This document shows positions 10,991 to 23,436 of a stretch of DNA of 64,000 nt, piece by piece. Numbering within the stretch: the stretch's first letter is position 1; each line of letters starts with the position of its first letter. Both the position numbers and the translations under genes were made by a program. The notes below the pieces were generated by a model. That model had not been told where the DNA came from, made no database searches, and saw only the letters and a program-made list of their open reading frames with translations. The DNA is from Daldinia sp. FL1419 (Eukaryota > Ascomycota > Sordariomycetes > Xylariales > Hypoxylaceae), in assembly GCA_025201765.1 (NCBI GenBank), contig MU623340.1:1-64000 (forward strand), written 5' to 3'.

Positions 10991-12443
10991 ACGAAATCGG
11001 GAGGGGTTTAAGGGGCGACGATAACACCTTTTTTATTATATTCCGGTTCTATTGTATATAAAGTTGATACGGGCAGGTTTGATGTATTATGGCTAGACGG
11101 GATAAATGAGTGTATTAACGTACCAATGAATTCAAACTTCACATAACTTCGCACGCCGTTTTCTAGTCTATAGTGTTATGATTTAAGTAACTCGCCTCTT
11201 CCTCCCGGATCCCAGATCCATTACAACCACACTTGGAGTTATTTCGAGGCCTTACTAATTAGGTAGTTTTCCTACCTAATTTCTAAAAAATTATAACCCA
11301 CTGACGTTACTAGAATGGGGACTACCGGCATGGAAGTCCAAAAGTTTCTTAAGGCGCTTTTTCTGAAGGAGCAAATCATCGATACACTCAACCAGGTTTA
11401 GAGTCGCACCGACCACTGCTCGGTTCACCCTCGCGATGCGTGCGAGGAAATAGGTTATATGGAACCCTCACCTTATGCACCATCGCGCAAATTGGCCAAT
11501 ATTCTCTAAGATGTCATCAAAGTTAGACGCCGTATGTCTATTTAAGGTTGAGCATGGTAAGGCTATACGCGACTTGCTTGCGCTAGATCAAACCCTCAAG
11601 ATGTTAAAGTCGTATGAGGTTGTCATAAGAACCTTAGTTAGTGGTGTCGTTCGCCTCCCATCCTGTCTGTCCGTTATATGCAAACCCCCTTTTCCCTACG
11701 ACACCGAAATACCTGAGTAAGTGCTTAGTAGCTAATTGTCTTTGGGCAAACCCTTGGATAGCTCTATCGCCAAAAAGGCATATTCAAACTCTATATTAGA
11801 CGCCGCCGCCGGAGTCGTAGCGCTTTACGTACGGTACATCATGACAGTCTCGGCGCGCCATGGGGGATGTGTAGGTAGGTACCTATATATGCGGGCGTTG
11901 TTCTGCCTATCAGTGCCGACGAATCGTGCTCTCGCTAGGACACCACGTCCAGGTCGGTGCGGTCAACTAGAACGCTTTACAATTGCTTCAAGGGAACCGC
12001 CGGCGAGATAATTAATTGAAAAGTCCTCCTCAATGATATAACAGGCACACGTTTAAATATATAAAAGTATAAGTTTAATTTATTCCTTTTTTTCTCAGGT
12101 TACACCGGAAGACTCGATTGAGTTGCGCGGATGAGAAAATGATCTTCGCGACGAGAGTTGGCTTTTTTTTCTTTTTTTCTTTTTTTCTTTTTTTGGACGC
12201 GAATTTGGGGGGTTGAATGTCCTCTTCGCATTTTCAGGGAGGAATTAAACGAGGGTATGAACCTTGTTATATGCGTTATTATGTTTAGATAAATATATTG
12301 TTTATAGGAGATTCAACTATAGCTTGTTGCCGAATCGAAAGGGTCGAACAGTACTTTACATTGCGGAACTGAGGTCACTTACACCCCCTGAGATACTTGC
12401 ATATCTTTGTCGTGCTTTATTATACACACGTTTCAAAACGAAC
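10991..12443. other. Intergenic region with unrecognised open-frame fragments
   Basis: No confident gene. Open stretches starting with ATG occur at 11316-11400 (a basic helical-looking peptide, MGTTGMEVQKFLKALFLK...) and 11475-11720 (81 codons), but they are in different frames and match no family I know. They could be remnants of a decayed gene. A tandem C-T7 octamer array lies at 12162-12194. TAGG microsatellites occur at about 11266 and 11871. Confidence 0.4.
12162..12194. repeat. Tandem CTTTTTTT octamer array
   Basis: Four consecutive C-plus-seven/eight-T units. It lies in non-coding DNA about 250 bp beyond the 3' end of the minus-strand PL20 gene. Simple pyrimidine microsatellite; no function implied. 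Confidence 0.75.
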
Positions 12444-13405
12444 CTACAGGTCTTGGTAGGTAGGCCGAAACTGCACGCCACTGGAGCTTGCAACCCATCC
12501 ACTTGGATCTGCGTCTTTGAATGCAGAGCCTGCAGCAATCTGGTCGTACCAAACTTTCCTGGTTCCTTGGGTACCCTCGTAGCCATGGTCATGCCAAGCG
12601 TTAGCATATAGCCCGACTCTGAATTGGAAATACCGTCCATCCCCCACCGTCGTCGGAAGGTTATAAGCCTCGACTACTTTTTCTCCGTCGAACCACAGCT
12701 TAAAGAACCCAGTGTTGTCACTCTTCCAGCTGGCTTGGATCTCAACACGATGCCACACCCCAGCGGTTACCTTCTTCAACTTCTTGAATTCCTTGATCTT
12801 CTGTTGGTTAGTGGGACACACGTTGCCGTACTTGACTCTGGTTCCCAACTGGTCGCCATCGATCCATACCACTATAACGTTAACTATTAGTAATTGCTTC
12901 TAATTCGGAGGGATTAAGTCTGTAGATGTCTCGCAGTTGACATTCTCCAGCCAGCTTCACCAAGAAGTCGTAGCTTTCGACATAGGGTGGTAATGGGCTT
13001 CAGGTGATACATACTAGTGCTAGGCATGTAATCCTCGCCACACTTCAGATCCGAGAAGTCCGCAATGAATTGGGCGAGGTTGTATCCCTGAGCTGGATTG
13101 AATTGCCACCCATCCTGCAGTCGGAAGGCAAATCCGTAAAACCCGGTGTCGCCTTTGCGGTAGACGTTATACTTGACAGCTTCGGAATGATAGCGACCCT
13201 TGTAGCTTGCATCATGGATTTGGGTCATCCGAAGAGCCGTAGGGCCTTTGTAGACTTGATCTGTCACTTCGTCGACGGTACCTTTGTGTTCATGGGTAAA
13301 GGTGTCCCATCCGGCCTTCGTTCCACTATTATGCCAAAACTGCGTAGCTTGAACAACAGTTAAGCCTAAGGCAAAAAGTATTCTTAACGGGTTAACGCAA
13401 ACCAT
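12444..13405 (-). CDS. Secreted polysaccharide lyase family 20 (glucuronan lyase)
   Basis: Predicted to cleave beta-1,4-glucuronan by beta-elimination outside the cell. Exons 13405-13015 and 12871-12444; splicing across a 143-nt GTATGT...TATAG intron recreates the Met in YMPSTMVWIDGDQ and gives 272 aa. A hydrophobic signal peptide (about residues 1-21, ending VVQA) precedes the mature start TQFWHNSGTKAGWD. A beta-jelly-roll lyase fold is suggested by the family segments DGWQFNPAQGYNLAQFIADF, GVWHRVEIQASWKSDNTGFFKLWFDGEKV and RKVWYDQIAAGSAFKDADPSGW. Length and order fit fungal PL20 enzymes such as the Trichoderma glucuronan lyase. It lacks any carbohydrate-binding module. It neighbours a P450 on the same strand about 0.9 kb away, without evident functional link. 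Confidence 0.85.
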
Positions 13406-14347
13406 CTTGCTAAACGTTCAAAGGGACTCAGGATCTCTAAAGAAGTTTAGCAAACTAGGACTTTGCAATTGTGCGGTTTCCACTACGAGTACGAGGCCTT
13501 TGGCCCATCTCTTATAGTTCAATCTGGCGAGAGTTAAACTGACTATTCTGAGCTTGCATTCCTCCCTATCCAGGTATATGTACGAACTAGCCAACCAGAT
13601 TGCAGGGCATTTCTTTAAACTGGTAATTTATTATTCGTTGCCAAGAGCGCTGCTTACTTGATCCAATGCTATCGTCGTTCGATGCCTCAATATTAGCTAG
13701 GGGAAACTTAGCTCAACAGTAATAATAGTTCTGGAATAATCTTAATCATTCGTTATAGCCTTATTCCCGATCCTTGACAGGTCTTTCATTCAAATATCTG
13801 ACTAAGCTTACAATGTGATGTTGATTAGTTGAATTTATTAATTCAGACTACACTGAGCGTCGGAATGTGCGAGGAGCTATGATATACGGTACTTCACACA
13901 GGAGTTTTATACCTATCCCTAACAGAGATGTGCCATCCACCCAATTTCGGATTAGACACGAGAATGAAAAGTATGTCAGCAATAGTCTGAAGAAATATCC
14001 CAGGTGAGAATTCAATAGGCTATACCCAGCATCTTATGAATCAAGCAAACACTTAACCTAGAATCGTCCTCTGTCGGGACGGGACATGTCGTTTAATTAC
14101 CTAAAATTCCTGATTCTAGCACGTTTCATAGAATTTTCAAATTAGTTGGAAATATTTGTTAAAATAGCCAAACAATATATGTACCCGTCCAACTACGCAT
14201 CCCCCAAACAAAATAAATATACACAAGCATGAAAGCACCAATTATTGCCAAAGAGTGTCCTAAATCTTGGCCGAATTCTACCTAGTTACTTCTTATCCAG
14301 CCCGCCTAGTCCATTCGCAGAGTTGAGTTGTATAAAAGTTCAAGCTT
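13406..14347. other. Intergenic AT-rich region
   Basis: Promoter side of the PL20 gene and 3' flank of the P450. AT-rich, stop-dense in all frames, with no recognisable gene, repeat or RNA. Confidence 0.6.
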
Positions 14348-16405
14348 TTACCCGGATTTCTGGGCAACGGGTGTCAAGTGGACAAGCAGCGGTGGTTTCT
14401 CCCACACGCTGAATGACCTCTGGTCCACGGCCCAGCCTAAGCTCTCTTCATCGAGCTTCATATCGAAGTTATAAAGGATCTTGGCCAGGATTAGGCGCAT
14501 TTCGGCATATGCAAGACTATAATATTGCGTATTAGCATCTATCTCTCCAAATACCCATTTCGCCGGAGGACTGGGCCCGAATTATTATCGAAACTTACTT
14601 TCTGCCGATACAGTTTCGCGGTCCAGTACTAAAGGGTTGCATTGCATCTTGCTGGTCGTCCTTGTACTCTGGGTCGCCCATCCATCTCTCAGGTGCAAAC
14701 TTGTTGGGGTTCTTCCAGAATCGTGGGTCATAGTTGACGGCCCATTGGAATATCGAAACGATAGTCTATTGAAACAAAATTATTTAGTATTCACAGGTAC
14801 AAATACAGAAATAAAAAGGCAGCGAATTAGCAACTTACGCCCTGGGGTAGAAATCGTCCGGCGATAGTAGCACCTCCTTCAGGTACAACTCTTGGAAGAT
14901 CGCTCGTAACCGGAGGGTATTGTCTCAGGGATTCGTTCAGACACGCAAGCATGCTATAATTTCGTGTTAGCAAGCATATAATTTCGTGGGTTCGTGGAGC
15001 AGTAGTTACTAAGGTAGTCGGCTAACAGATGTGAGGGTAATCTCATCACTGTTATTAAACGTAGAGCGAACCTCTTGTGATACCTTCGCGAGTTGGTCGG
15101 GGTGAGTAGTCAAGAGATAGGTAGCCCCCGTTAGAAGTGTAGCGGTAGTCTCCGAGCCGGCGATAATCAATAGGTTCGCGTTACCAACAAGGGTTTTGAA
15201 GTCCATTTTGAGTTCGTCCCTCTTCTTAACCAATCCTTCAATCAAGTCAGGCCTTTCCTTACCAGTTTCGATCCTCTCTTGAAGTGTTTCTGCAACTAAG
15301 TTGAGGTTCTCCTTAGTTTTACCCATTATATTCCATCGATAGAAGTACTTGATGATTGGTCGCCAGCCTAGATGCGCCATACTCTGGAAGGCAGCCGACT
15401 CCCTGAAAGTCTCCGTGATGATCCTGACCCATGGGTGATACTATGGTAGGTATATTAGCAACACTCTCATCAGGAAGCTTGACAGTCATGAGGATAGCAT
15501 TTTGTATCACATACGCCTGTTTGATCTAGACAGCCGAATGACTTTCCAAAACCCAAATCGCCAATCACATCAAACGTCGTCCAGTTGTACCAGTCGCGCA
15601 TATTGAGGCGAGCTGCTCCATTTTGGCAATTTTCATGCAACCGTTGTATTAACAACTCCACATATCCTTTAATGAGTTCTTCTTGCTCTCGCATCGACTT
15701 ATCCGAAAATCCATGGGAAAACTGTCGGCGAAGGATTCCATGTTCCTTGCGTTCGGCCGTGATAAGACTATGGGGAAGATCGGTGTTGGGTATGTAGAAA
15801 TCTGTAGGTTTCGAGTTAGCATCCACGCTTCTCCAGATGGGTTCAAGTTCAGCTGTAGCTATGAAAAAGAAAGGGTAAATGGCATAGCGTTCTGTTTAGT
15901 ATCCATAAAAGCGCCGCGTAAGTCAGGGATAAAAGACCCGTCCAAGAATCATAAGATCGAAGCACGGATCTAGAAGTGACTTACCAAGCCATTTAGTAAT
16001 CTCCGGGGCGTCACCAATTCGATGACCATATATATCTTTCCATGCTTGGGGGTCATCGAAGACAACTTCGTAAGGTGTAAGTCGAAGGATAGGACCGTAT
16101 TTCGCGTGAAGCTCTCGGACTTTGGCGTGTATGTCACCTTTTAGTATGTGATAAACCCGCGGTAGGTTAGTTAGACGCCAAAGGAGCGGCCCGGGGATAT
16201 CTCTCAATGGGTCCAAGAAGAGTCTATAGAATATAGTCCCTATTATATAGAGAGCAACCTGTTCGTAGTGTGTAAGTGTTGGGTGCAGGAGATAGACTAA
16301 TAACTTCCTAGGCTATCAGTCGGAATAGGAATGACTATCACTCACACATGAGACCCCTATTAGGGCGATGTTGGTGTGATCGGCTATTTCGAAAACGGGC
16401 GCCAT
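14348..16405 (-). CDS. Cytochrome P450 monooxygenase (CYP65/isotrichodermin hydroxylase-like)
   Basis: ER-anchored haem monooxygenase. I assemble seven exons: 16405-16346, 16258-15985, 15801-15515, 15440-15010, 14953-14839, 14765-14599 and 14516-14348, giving 500 aa, the normal P450 length. The N-terminal membrane anchor (VALYIIGTIFYRLF) is followed by LRDIPGP. The I-helix is IIAGSETTATLL, the K-helix ExxR is NESLRQYP, the PERF-like motif is FAPERWMGD, and the haem loop FSTGPRNCIG (Cys ligand) is split from NLAYAEMRL by an intron. The start of exon 3 is the weak point: intron 2 would be 183 nt with a good GCTAAC branch site, and alternative acceptors exist. The best family resemblance is to sordariomycete CYP65-like enzymes of secondary metabolism, but no backbone synthase is nearby, so the substrate is unknown. 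Confidence 0.88.
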
Positions 16406-17153
16406 AGTTAACCTCGTGTACCGAATTGCTTCTATTGCAGTCACCTCTCTTGTTTCGCTTGGTTCAAACTTCTCATATCGAAAACGATGGGAGACGACCT
16501 CTGTTATATATTAGAAATTCAGCCTCCCCATGCCGGCAAATCCTCCAAATGGGTATTCTATTATTCAATTGCAGTACCTACGGTATACAGTATCGATAAC
16601 CCATAAGGGCATCATTTCACATTTTGCCATATCCACCTATCCACTACGGACAATAAGCCCCTGCTATGAGGCGACTATGAGGCAACTATGCTAATGCATT
16701 CTCCGACGGCCCCGTGCCGTTCCCGTAATCGTATTAGCATGTCCTGCGATTCGAAAATCATGAATTGGATGAAGAACTTCCCAGCCAATAGCTGATGAGA
16801 GTTTCCGAACTGATCTACGCTTAGAGGTTAGACTACATCACGACCCTTGCGGTAGATCACCCGTGAATGTCAGGGAACTTGTGCTGTTTATTTGTATAAT
16901 CTCCCCCACACGACCCCGGCCTACACAGTCCCGGTGCATCTTGTGCACGTCGGCAGTCTAAAAACAAGGTTGTAAATCTAGAACGGTCCCATGTCTATTG
17001 GACGAGCATAATTACTTTGCCGCATCATGTACATAATGTGATTCGTCACGTAGATTATAGATCGCAACGATTTTGCCGCAATGGGCAAGGCGCCGAGCCG
17101 GCAACTGTTCCGAATCTGCAGAAGGCACGGCGTCGTTGAGGTGACGGAGTCGA

Positions 17154-17173
17154 CGGGTTCTTCGAAGAACCCG
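17154..17173. promoter_or_regulatory. Perfect 20-bp palindrome, CGG-N14-CCG
   Basis: The sequence from 17154 to 17173 is its own reverse complement, centred on TTCGAA, with outer triplets CGG and CCG. Inverted CGG triplets are the half-sites of Zn2Cys6 fungal regulators. It lies about 750 bp upstream of the P450 start codon. The binding role is inferred only. Confidence 0.4.
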
Positions 17174-17589
17174 AAGATTAGCTCGCTTAGCAAAAGCCGA
17201 CGTTCACATTCCCTCGTAGAAGTTAGGTCGTAACGTAACAGAACCGGTCCATCGTTCAGCCGCTTAAACGAAAAAACTCTCCGATCTATATATATCATCC
17301 CTATATCTTTCCTATCTAAGGTAGGGTGTTATTGCGAAGACGTGCCACTACGCCACCCAACAAGGTCGACGAGCTGCGTCGTAGCAAAAAGCCTGCTATA
17401 AGTGAATCGTAAATTATATAAAATAGTAACGCCGTTTAAGCCCACTAATAAAGTCGGGCGTTAATAAATACCTAATTAAACAGCTATCTACATTATAAGG
17501 GATACCTTACTTTAACATATCGTGATATAGGTAGTCAGTCTCAATGATTGAAAAAAAAAATTTTCAACACTTAGATTGGTCCATTACCA

Positions 17590-17766
17590 GGGGAGGATGT
17601 GACACCCAGTTTGGCTTCCATCAACGGAGCGATACCGGAGAGAAGTGGTAAGTAAATTGGTGATGGAAAACGCTATACGAACGATTGGACATATTTCCAT
17701 GTTGGAAATAATTCAACAATGTATATTGTGATAAATGCTAGAGGGTATGTAGGAAGAGGTATTACA
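17590..17766 (+). mobile_element. Possible degenerate LTR-retrotransposon 3' end (polypurine tract plus LTR)
   Basis: A purine tract (GGGGAGGA, 17590-17597) runs directly into TGTGACACC, and about 169 bp later the segment closes with GTATTACA before a C run. TGT...ACA termini next to a purine tract match the 3' LTR junction of fungal Ty3/gypsy-type elements. No reverse transcriptase, integrase or second LTR is visible, and the upstream flank is AT-rich. Call is tentative. Confidence 0.25.
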
Positions 17767-18022
17767 CTGCCCCCCCAAAACCCCCGGAGCATGAAACGCC
17801 CAACTCCGCTAGTAACTATGATGCATTCGTTCCTAAAACATGATTCGAAATGATAACAGGATGAGCCATAATTACTTCGACCCGGAAGTTTCCTAGAGGG
17901 GGTCGACCCCAGCCCTTACGCTATAATACAACCCCAGGCTGTGCATAATTCCGCAGTAAGTCTCCTTAGGACTTGTGACACTAGGCGCCAACCCTCATAC
18001 CCGTAGAGAATGGGATATCTCT

Positions 18023-20127
18023 TCAAGTGGAGCCGTGGTTCTTATCAGGCTCTTGCGCAGCACCGCCATCCGGTTGCTCAGCCATCAGGGGTTTCTTGGG
18101 ATCATACCCGACTGATTTTACGATTCCCAGACCCTTGGTTCGTCCTTCGCGAAATAGAAGCCTGTCGCCCGGAGCCAAATATTCTGGCCGCTGAACAAAT
18201 CGGAATGCTACTGTTGCCCGGTCTCCGGTTCGTATGAAGGGGCGGTCTACATCGATTATGGCACATGTCTGCGAGACTGGTCCGACGTGAAGCATCGCCT
18301 GGTACTTCGTCTTGATCGTGGTTGCATGCGAGAGGATTAGGACCTCGGCAACAAATTCACGATAGACTTTAGGGAGTGGCTGCCCCTCAATTCTTGGTAA
18401 AACTACCATTCCTTTTCTAACGTCTTTTCGGCGTATTTTCTTCAATGCGAAACTGGCAGATTGACCTGCGGAGGCGGCGGGTACGCCGATTCTTTTTCGC
18501 TCGATAGAACGAATGCTGGTTTGAGTGAATTGGCCCAGCGAGTCTGGTCCAATCAAAACATTATCGCCGGCATGTACTACCCCTGACTTGACGATACCAC
18601 TAACCACCGTACCAACGAAAGGGACAGAGAAAGTGTCGTTGACGTGGAACTCAAATGGAGCGTCTGAATCATAACGACCGTGATGGGGAAGTATATTTAG
18701 GAATGTCCGGACGAGATTGAGATTCTCTCCAGTGACATTGGAAACCTGGAATATAGGACATATTCGCTGACTTACAAATTGGGTAGCAGTGTTTATACAC
18801 TCCTCGCGACTGTTAATAAAAATAGGCATTTTTCGTGCTGCAGGGGATTTAAGGATTTTGGTAATCTGCTGGATGGTTTGTTCCAGGATGTTTGGAGGAC
18901 AGATGTCAATTTTGGTGACCACCACCATGATGGGGACGTTTAAAGCCAAAGCGATACCGAGATGTTCTTTACTCATACCAATTAGCCCATTATTGGCAGC
19001 AACCATTAATAAGCAATAATTAGGGCTGCTGGACAAAAGACCGAATACTGTGGTCCGTAGGTAGCGTTCGTGGCCAGCCAAGTCTGTGAAGGTGATTACT
19101 TTGGCGCTGCGTTTTCCAATTTCCTCCCACGAGAGTTTTCCTATATTACGGTAAGCGACAAGATGAGATACGTGTTGAACCCGAGAAAACTTACTCCCTG
19201 GGGTGTCAGATGTGATGACATTTCCTAGAGTATCGAAGCCCATTATTTCCATCCCTACGGAACTGGTACGGCCGGTCTCGATCTCATGCTTGTGACGAAA
19301 GAGATTGACACGGGCCTTCCCTCGCCCATCGTCAAGGTCGCCCTTCACTAAAACTCCAAGCATAGAGCTTTTACCAGCATCAACTATATATGAGCATTAG
19401 CGCGGCCGTCTATATCCCACCTCACACGTAAGCCAACTTACCGTTACCAACAACGGCTATTCGCGTTTCGATAACTTTCTCGATAGTGGAAGGGGTCTGC
19501 CGTATTAATATTTTCCCAGTACAGTCCGTATCCTTACTTTGACTCGCTGACTCGGCTTCGACGTCACCTCCGACATTCTTAGTGAGTAATATATCGCAAT
19601 CGGCGTGCGCCTTCTTGGCTGTCTCTTTTAATCGTTCCAACGCAACGGGCCACTCGTCGCGTGTAAGTCTCATCGATTCACCATTATTCTCAAATCCCAA
19701 ATCAAAAACTGCCTCACCATGACCCTCTATGAGTCGTTCGTCAATATACTCGGACAACTTTTGTTGGGCTATCGCATCGTCAGACGGAGCCAGTAAAAGA
19801 TCGCGTAGCGGTACACGAGGTTCGGAGTCGCCTAAATTTAGAGAGTCGAGAATGTCGAGTTCTTCATGGTGCTCAACCTGATCAGGGGCTTTGGCACTCG
19901 GATAACGCAATGCTTGTTGTTTTTCGACGAATTCGGCGAAGTCGCTCAGGGCCTTGGAATTGAATTAGTTTAGATGTATCAAGATATAGTAACGAAATAT
20001 ATTTATGAGGAACAAGCTACCTAGGTTGGGTACCTAAGTAGGTACCTAGGTAGGTAGGTAGTCTTCGACTTACAGCCTCTCCTCTTCGCCGTTCGTGTGG
20101 TAATTGTTTCGCGCTTTTGCTAGTCAT
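18023..20127 (-). CDS. GTPBP1/GTPBP2-like translational GTPase
   Basis: EF1A-related cytosolic GTPase of the GP-1 family, which acts with ribosomes and mRNA surveillance in animals; the fungal role is little known. Exons 20127-20074, 19952-19442 and 19383-18023 give 641 aa. The first exon encodes only MTSKSAKQLPHERRRGEA. After an acidic N-terminal region (1-165) the G domain has G1 GNVDAGKSS (split by intron 2), G3 DLAGHERYL, and G4 VVTKID. Beta-barrel domains 2 and 3 follow (FHVNDTFSVPFVGTVVSGIVKSG; DRPFIRTGDRATVAFRFVQRPEYL). Intron 1 (121 nt) contains a cluster of the TAGG/CCTA microsatellite seen throughout the window. The short C-terminal tail is acidic and Gly/Pro-rich. Confidence 0.88.
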
Positions 20128-23100
20128 GTTTGCTGACGGTTCGAAACTCGAGAATGGATCGTTGACATGAAATATATTCGAATAATCGTTGATCGTACTT
20201 TGATTACTAGGTTGATACGCTGTATGGATAATAGTTACGAACAAGAAATTAAATGGGATTGAAGATCAGGTAGGTTAAGAAAATAGGAAATTTCTCGGAA
20301 TAGACATTTTTTTCTATCTTTATCTTATTTTATAAACTTTCTCGAGATCGAGTCGAGTCATAACAAGAAGTTGTCAGTCGGTCAATGAGTAACACGGGCG
20401 AGCTCGGGGGAAGGCGCAGGGTAGGTTAGATACGTAGCCGTAGGACAAGGTAGCCGCAGGACACCGTCATACCTTTCCACTGTCAATTGCTGAAGATCAA
20501 GCCACATGAACCAACCACGTTCCCTTACTTACCTTAGTACCTCCCTACTTACCTAAGTGACGGGCTTCCTGCTCCACCCCCGCGCGGCTAAGATTCTTAA
20601 CATCCCAACAGTTTATCGATAACAGCCCAGTAAGGCTAATCAAAAGCAGAGCTGATGGGAGAAGAAACACGTCTTTTTACGGGGCGACCATAGAGCCAAT
20701 CATCTTTTACCCTTCAAGCATGAGAGAAGTCCACATCCTCAGCTAACAGACGTAAAAGATCCAACAACGATAAAGACATTAGATACTAAACCTTACCTGC
20801 CTAACAGAAGGGTCAAGCCAACTTATGTAAATTTTCACAAAGAATAACTATAAGAAATATATCATAGTCCAATAATTCTATCAAGCCCGTATCTAGATAC
20901 AACCTAGGTACTTACCTATACGCGAGTACGTACTGATTCTTACATGTACGATACCGGACGCTCGGTACAGTTATCTCCGCAAGCTGCAAACTGGACTGCA
21001 GATAGTACTTTCTTTTTTCAAACATTGAAACTAATGGAGATTTCAACTAAGACACAGCACGTTGATTCTAGATTGAATTTACAGCCATTAATTACGATGT
21101 TCACTTTTGAACCCTTGTTGTTCTAAAAGGATAATCACGCATCAACGCCAACAGAATTACTCAGGAAAAAAAATTGAAAACATGATATTTTAAATCTCGG
21201 TGGTTCACTTTCTCGAAAAGCCATCTTCGATTTTGTCTTTCCCTTTCTGGTTTGCTATCGGTAATTCAACAAACGAATCGCATTTTGAAACAGAATTACA
21301 TCATACGCGCCTAAATCGGCACACAAGTAGAAGATGAAATATAGCCTCAAGGTCTAGACATTTCCAACGCTAAATTAAAAAAAAAAAAAAGAGCTTTTCA
21401 AATACGTGCCTTATTCACCTATATATCTACCTACCTAGGTAATTAGTTGTTCGATAGCCACGTGTGGATTTTAGTAAACACGTCTGTTTCGAGAAAAGGA
21501 AGAAAACCCTCTCTTGTGGGGAGACCAGGAAACTTCAACTTGTCAAGTCTTATTGATCATCGATGATGACTTCCAACCTTTAAATATGCGTGCGGGCCGG
21601 AAGTAAGGTCTAGCAAACTTTTTATAGTCTATAGGTCACTCTTCTCTTAACCTAAAACCGCAAACCCTAGTGTCCCTAGGCACGTTCTAAGTTGGCTCTA
21701 ATAATCAAATATTATGGATGTTTCTTACTAGAAAGAATGATACGTTTATGCGGTGACGGCGGTGGGAGCCGAAGATGGTCTCGCACGATTCGTCAAGTTG
21801 GCCCTCACGTTCCATACCGAGATAACATATTGGACTAGAATACTGCACTTGTGCGGCTTCACGCTTCGCCGTACTACAAAAGTCAACTAGTGGCATCTCT
21901 AATTTGTGGCATCACTTGTAAGCCCCGGGATAACTTTCCGTTGGGATATATACGACGGGGAAAGAAGCATTGGCAAATGACTGGAAGTTTCCTATATCCT
22001 AGAAGAGGTAGTATCGCATATGGTTGGCGCTGGCGGGCCTGCCTTGGCCTAGACTCTGTCTGGGAGATGCCTCACTATATGATACCGTACCTACTCAATT
22101 TAGACGATGGTCGATTTGACGCCTAGACCCCGACGTTATCTATCTCTTGTCTATCAAGCCATTAACTTCTTCGAGTATCCTATCACGGAGATGAAGGGTC
22201 CGGCAGTTCTGAAGCTAGTCTTCAAAGGAACAAGATTCTTCTGGGGAATTGGGGTAGCTCAGTAGAAAGGGAGCACACGAAGCGGGGAATTCTTCAAGAG
22301 ACGAACATTTGGAGAAAAAACGTGTGGAGAAATTTTTGGGGCTAGCCTTATGAAGATAAGATTTATGATATAAGTTCGGAAACGACACCCGATCTACATC
22401 CCGCGTCGAGGCTTGCCCTGTATGCGTGTCACTCGATTTCTAATCTAAAACTCAATCTACATCACAGTAACACATAGACGCGAGATCCAGGTTACCGGGT
22501 ATGTTGATCCTGTCCGATTTCAGCAAAGATCAACTACTGCTTATCTCATCGCGAACCGTCGTCCATCGTAGGTATCAACGGTCGAGATCATGAAGAGTTC
22601 TAGATTCAACTCATTATTGGTCATATACAACTTATTTACCTGGATTTCTAGTATTATATTTATACTATGAGGTGCAAAGAAGCTCAATGAGACGAAGCCA
22701 GGATTTAGAACGTGACCTGGTTCTGGCCCGATCTTCAATAAATTTTAATGAACCGAGCAACACACCGGCTAACCCGCGACTTTTCGATAGCCGTGCTCGA
22801 AACTTTCTACGAGGCGCCTGGACGACTAAAGACGTTATGGAACTTCCAAGTCGGTAAAGTCGAAAGTTTCTAGAGATGTTCACGATAGTAGCTGAATATG
22901 AACGGTTACTCCCTCCGCTCGCTCTATCGGTGCTAATTTCAGCAGTCCAGTTCTTGTAGGGACGGCCCGCCTCAGCCGAAGAAGAGCCCCTACTAAGCCA
23001 CTGCTATGCTCAATTGAAGTTGGCACATGGCCAAGTATTGAGTCGCGCTCGAGCAAGCTGTTCACGACCCCTGTCTATAGTCTGCATATTTGGGGGTTTG

Positions 23101-23436
23101 CCAACGATAGGTACTTATTAGGGGGGCGGTAAACTATTTTCCAATTTAACCGGATCGTGAATCTGATTTGTTATCTGCGCCACGGACTCCGGCCCATGGA
23201 GCAGGAGACTGCCGTATTTCCTCTCTTGTACGACTTAGTCTACTGCTTGGTTCTACATCTGCCTCCATAAGGAGCTCTGCATCTCAGGTGGAGTTGCATC
23301 CACGATGGGAATATAAAGACGGCTTGATCATGTCATTTTTGAGCTCGAGGTTCAAGCAAGCTACCAGCTTCGGACTTCTCACTCATCACACGAGCTCAGT
23401 ACATCGCTTGCCATTTGTTAGGTCCCTTCTTTCAGG
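20128..23436. other. Gene-poor region between GTPBP1-like gene and GH7 gene
   Basis: 3.3 kb without a supportable gene. The left part is the GTPase promoter; TACC/TAGG motifs recur at about 20521, 20908 and 21424. Open frames (for example 21851-22126 and 22880-23065) are short, overlap on both strands and show no family features. A TATA box for the GH7 gene lies at 23312. Confidence 0.5.
23312..23317 (+). promoter_or_regulatory. TATA box of the GH7 gene (TATAAA)
   Basis: TATAAA lies 120 bp upstream of the GH7 start codon, a usual distance for a strongly inducible fungal cellulase gene. Confidence 0.45.

Larger units (their letters stand above)
16406..18022. other. Intergenic region upstream of the P450
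   Basis: No gene called. A 106-codon minus-strand frame at 16978-17298 lacks family features and overlaps a palindrome. Two objects are listed separately: a perfect 20-bp palindrome at 17154-17173 and a possible LTR-retrotransposon 3' end at about 17590-17766. The part from 17400 to 17560 is AT-rich and stop-dense. Confidence 0.5.

Noticed and set aside
11316..11720. Candidate two-exon gene (MGTTGMEVQKF... plus 81-codon frame)
   Set aside because: The frames cannot be joined by good splice signals and neither piece resembles a known family; left as unresolved intergenic content.
12295..16405. PL20 and P450 considered as a secondary-metabolite cluster
   Set aside because: No PKS, NRPS, terpene synthase or regulator nearby; a polysaccharide lyase has no link to P450 tailoring.
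16978..17298. 106-codon minus-strand frame
   Set aside because: No family features, no plausible splice extension, and it runs across the perfect palindrome; more likely non-coding.
20133..20145. Second B-box-like sequence (GTTCGAAAC)
   Set aside because: It lies in the leader of the GTPBP1-like gene with no A box or stems around it.
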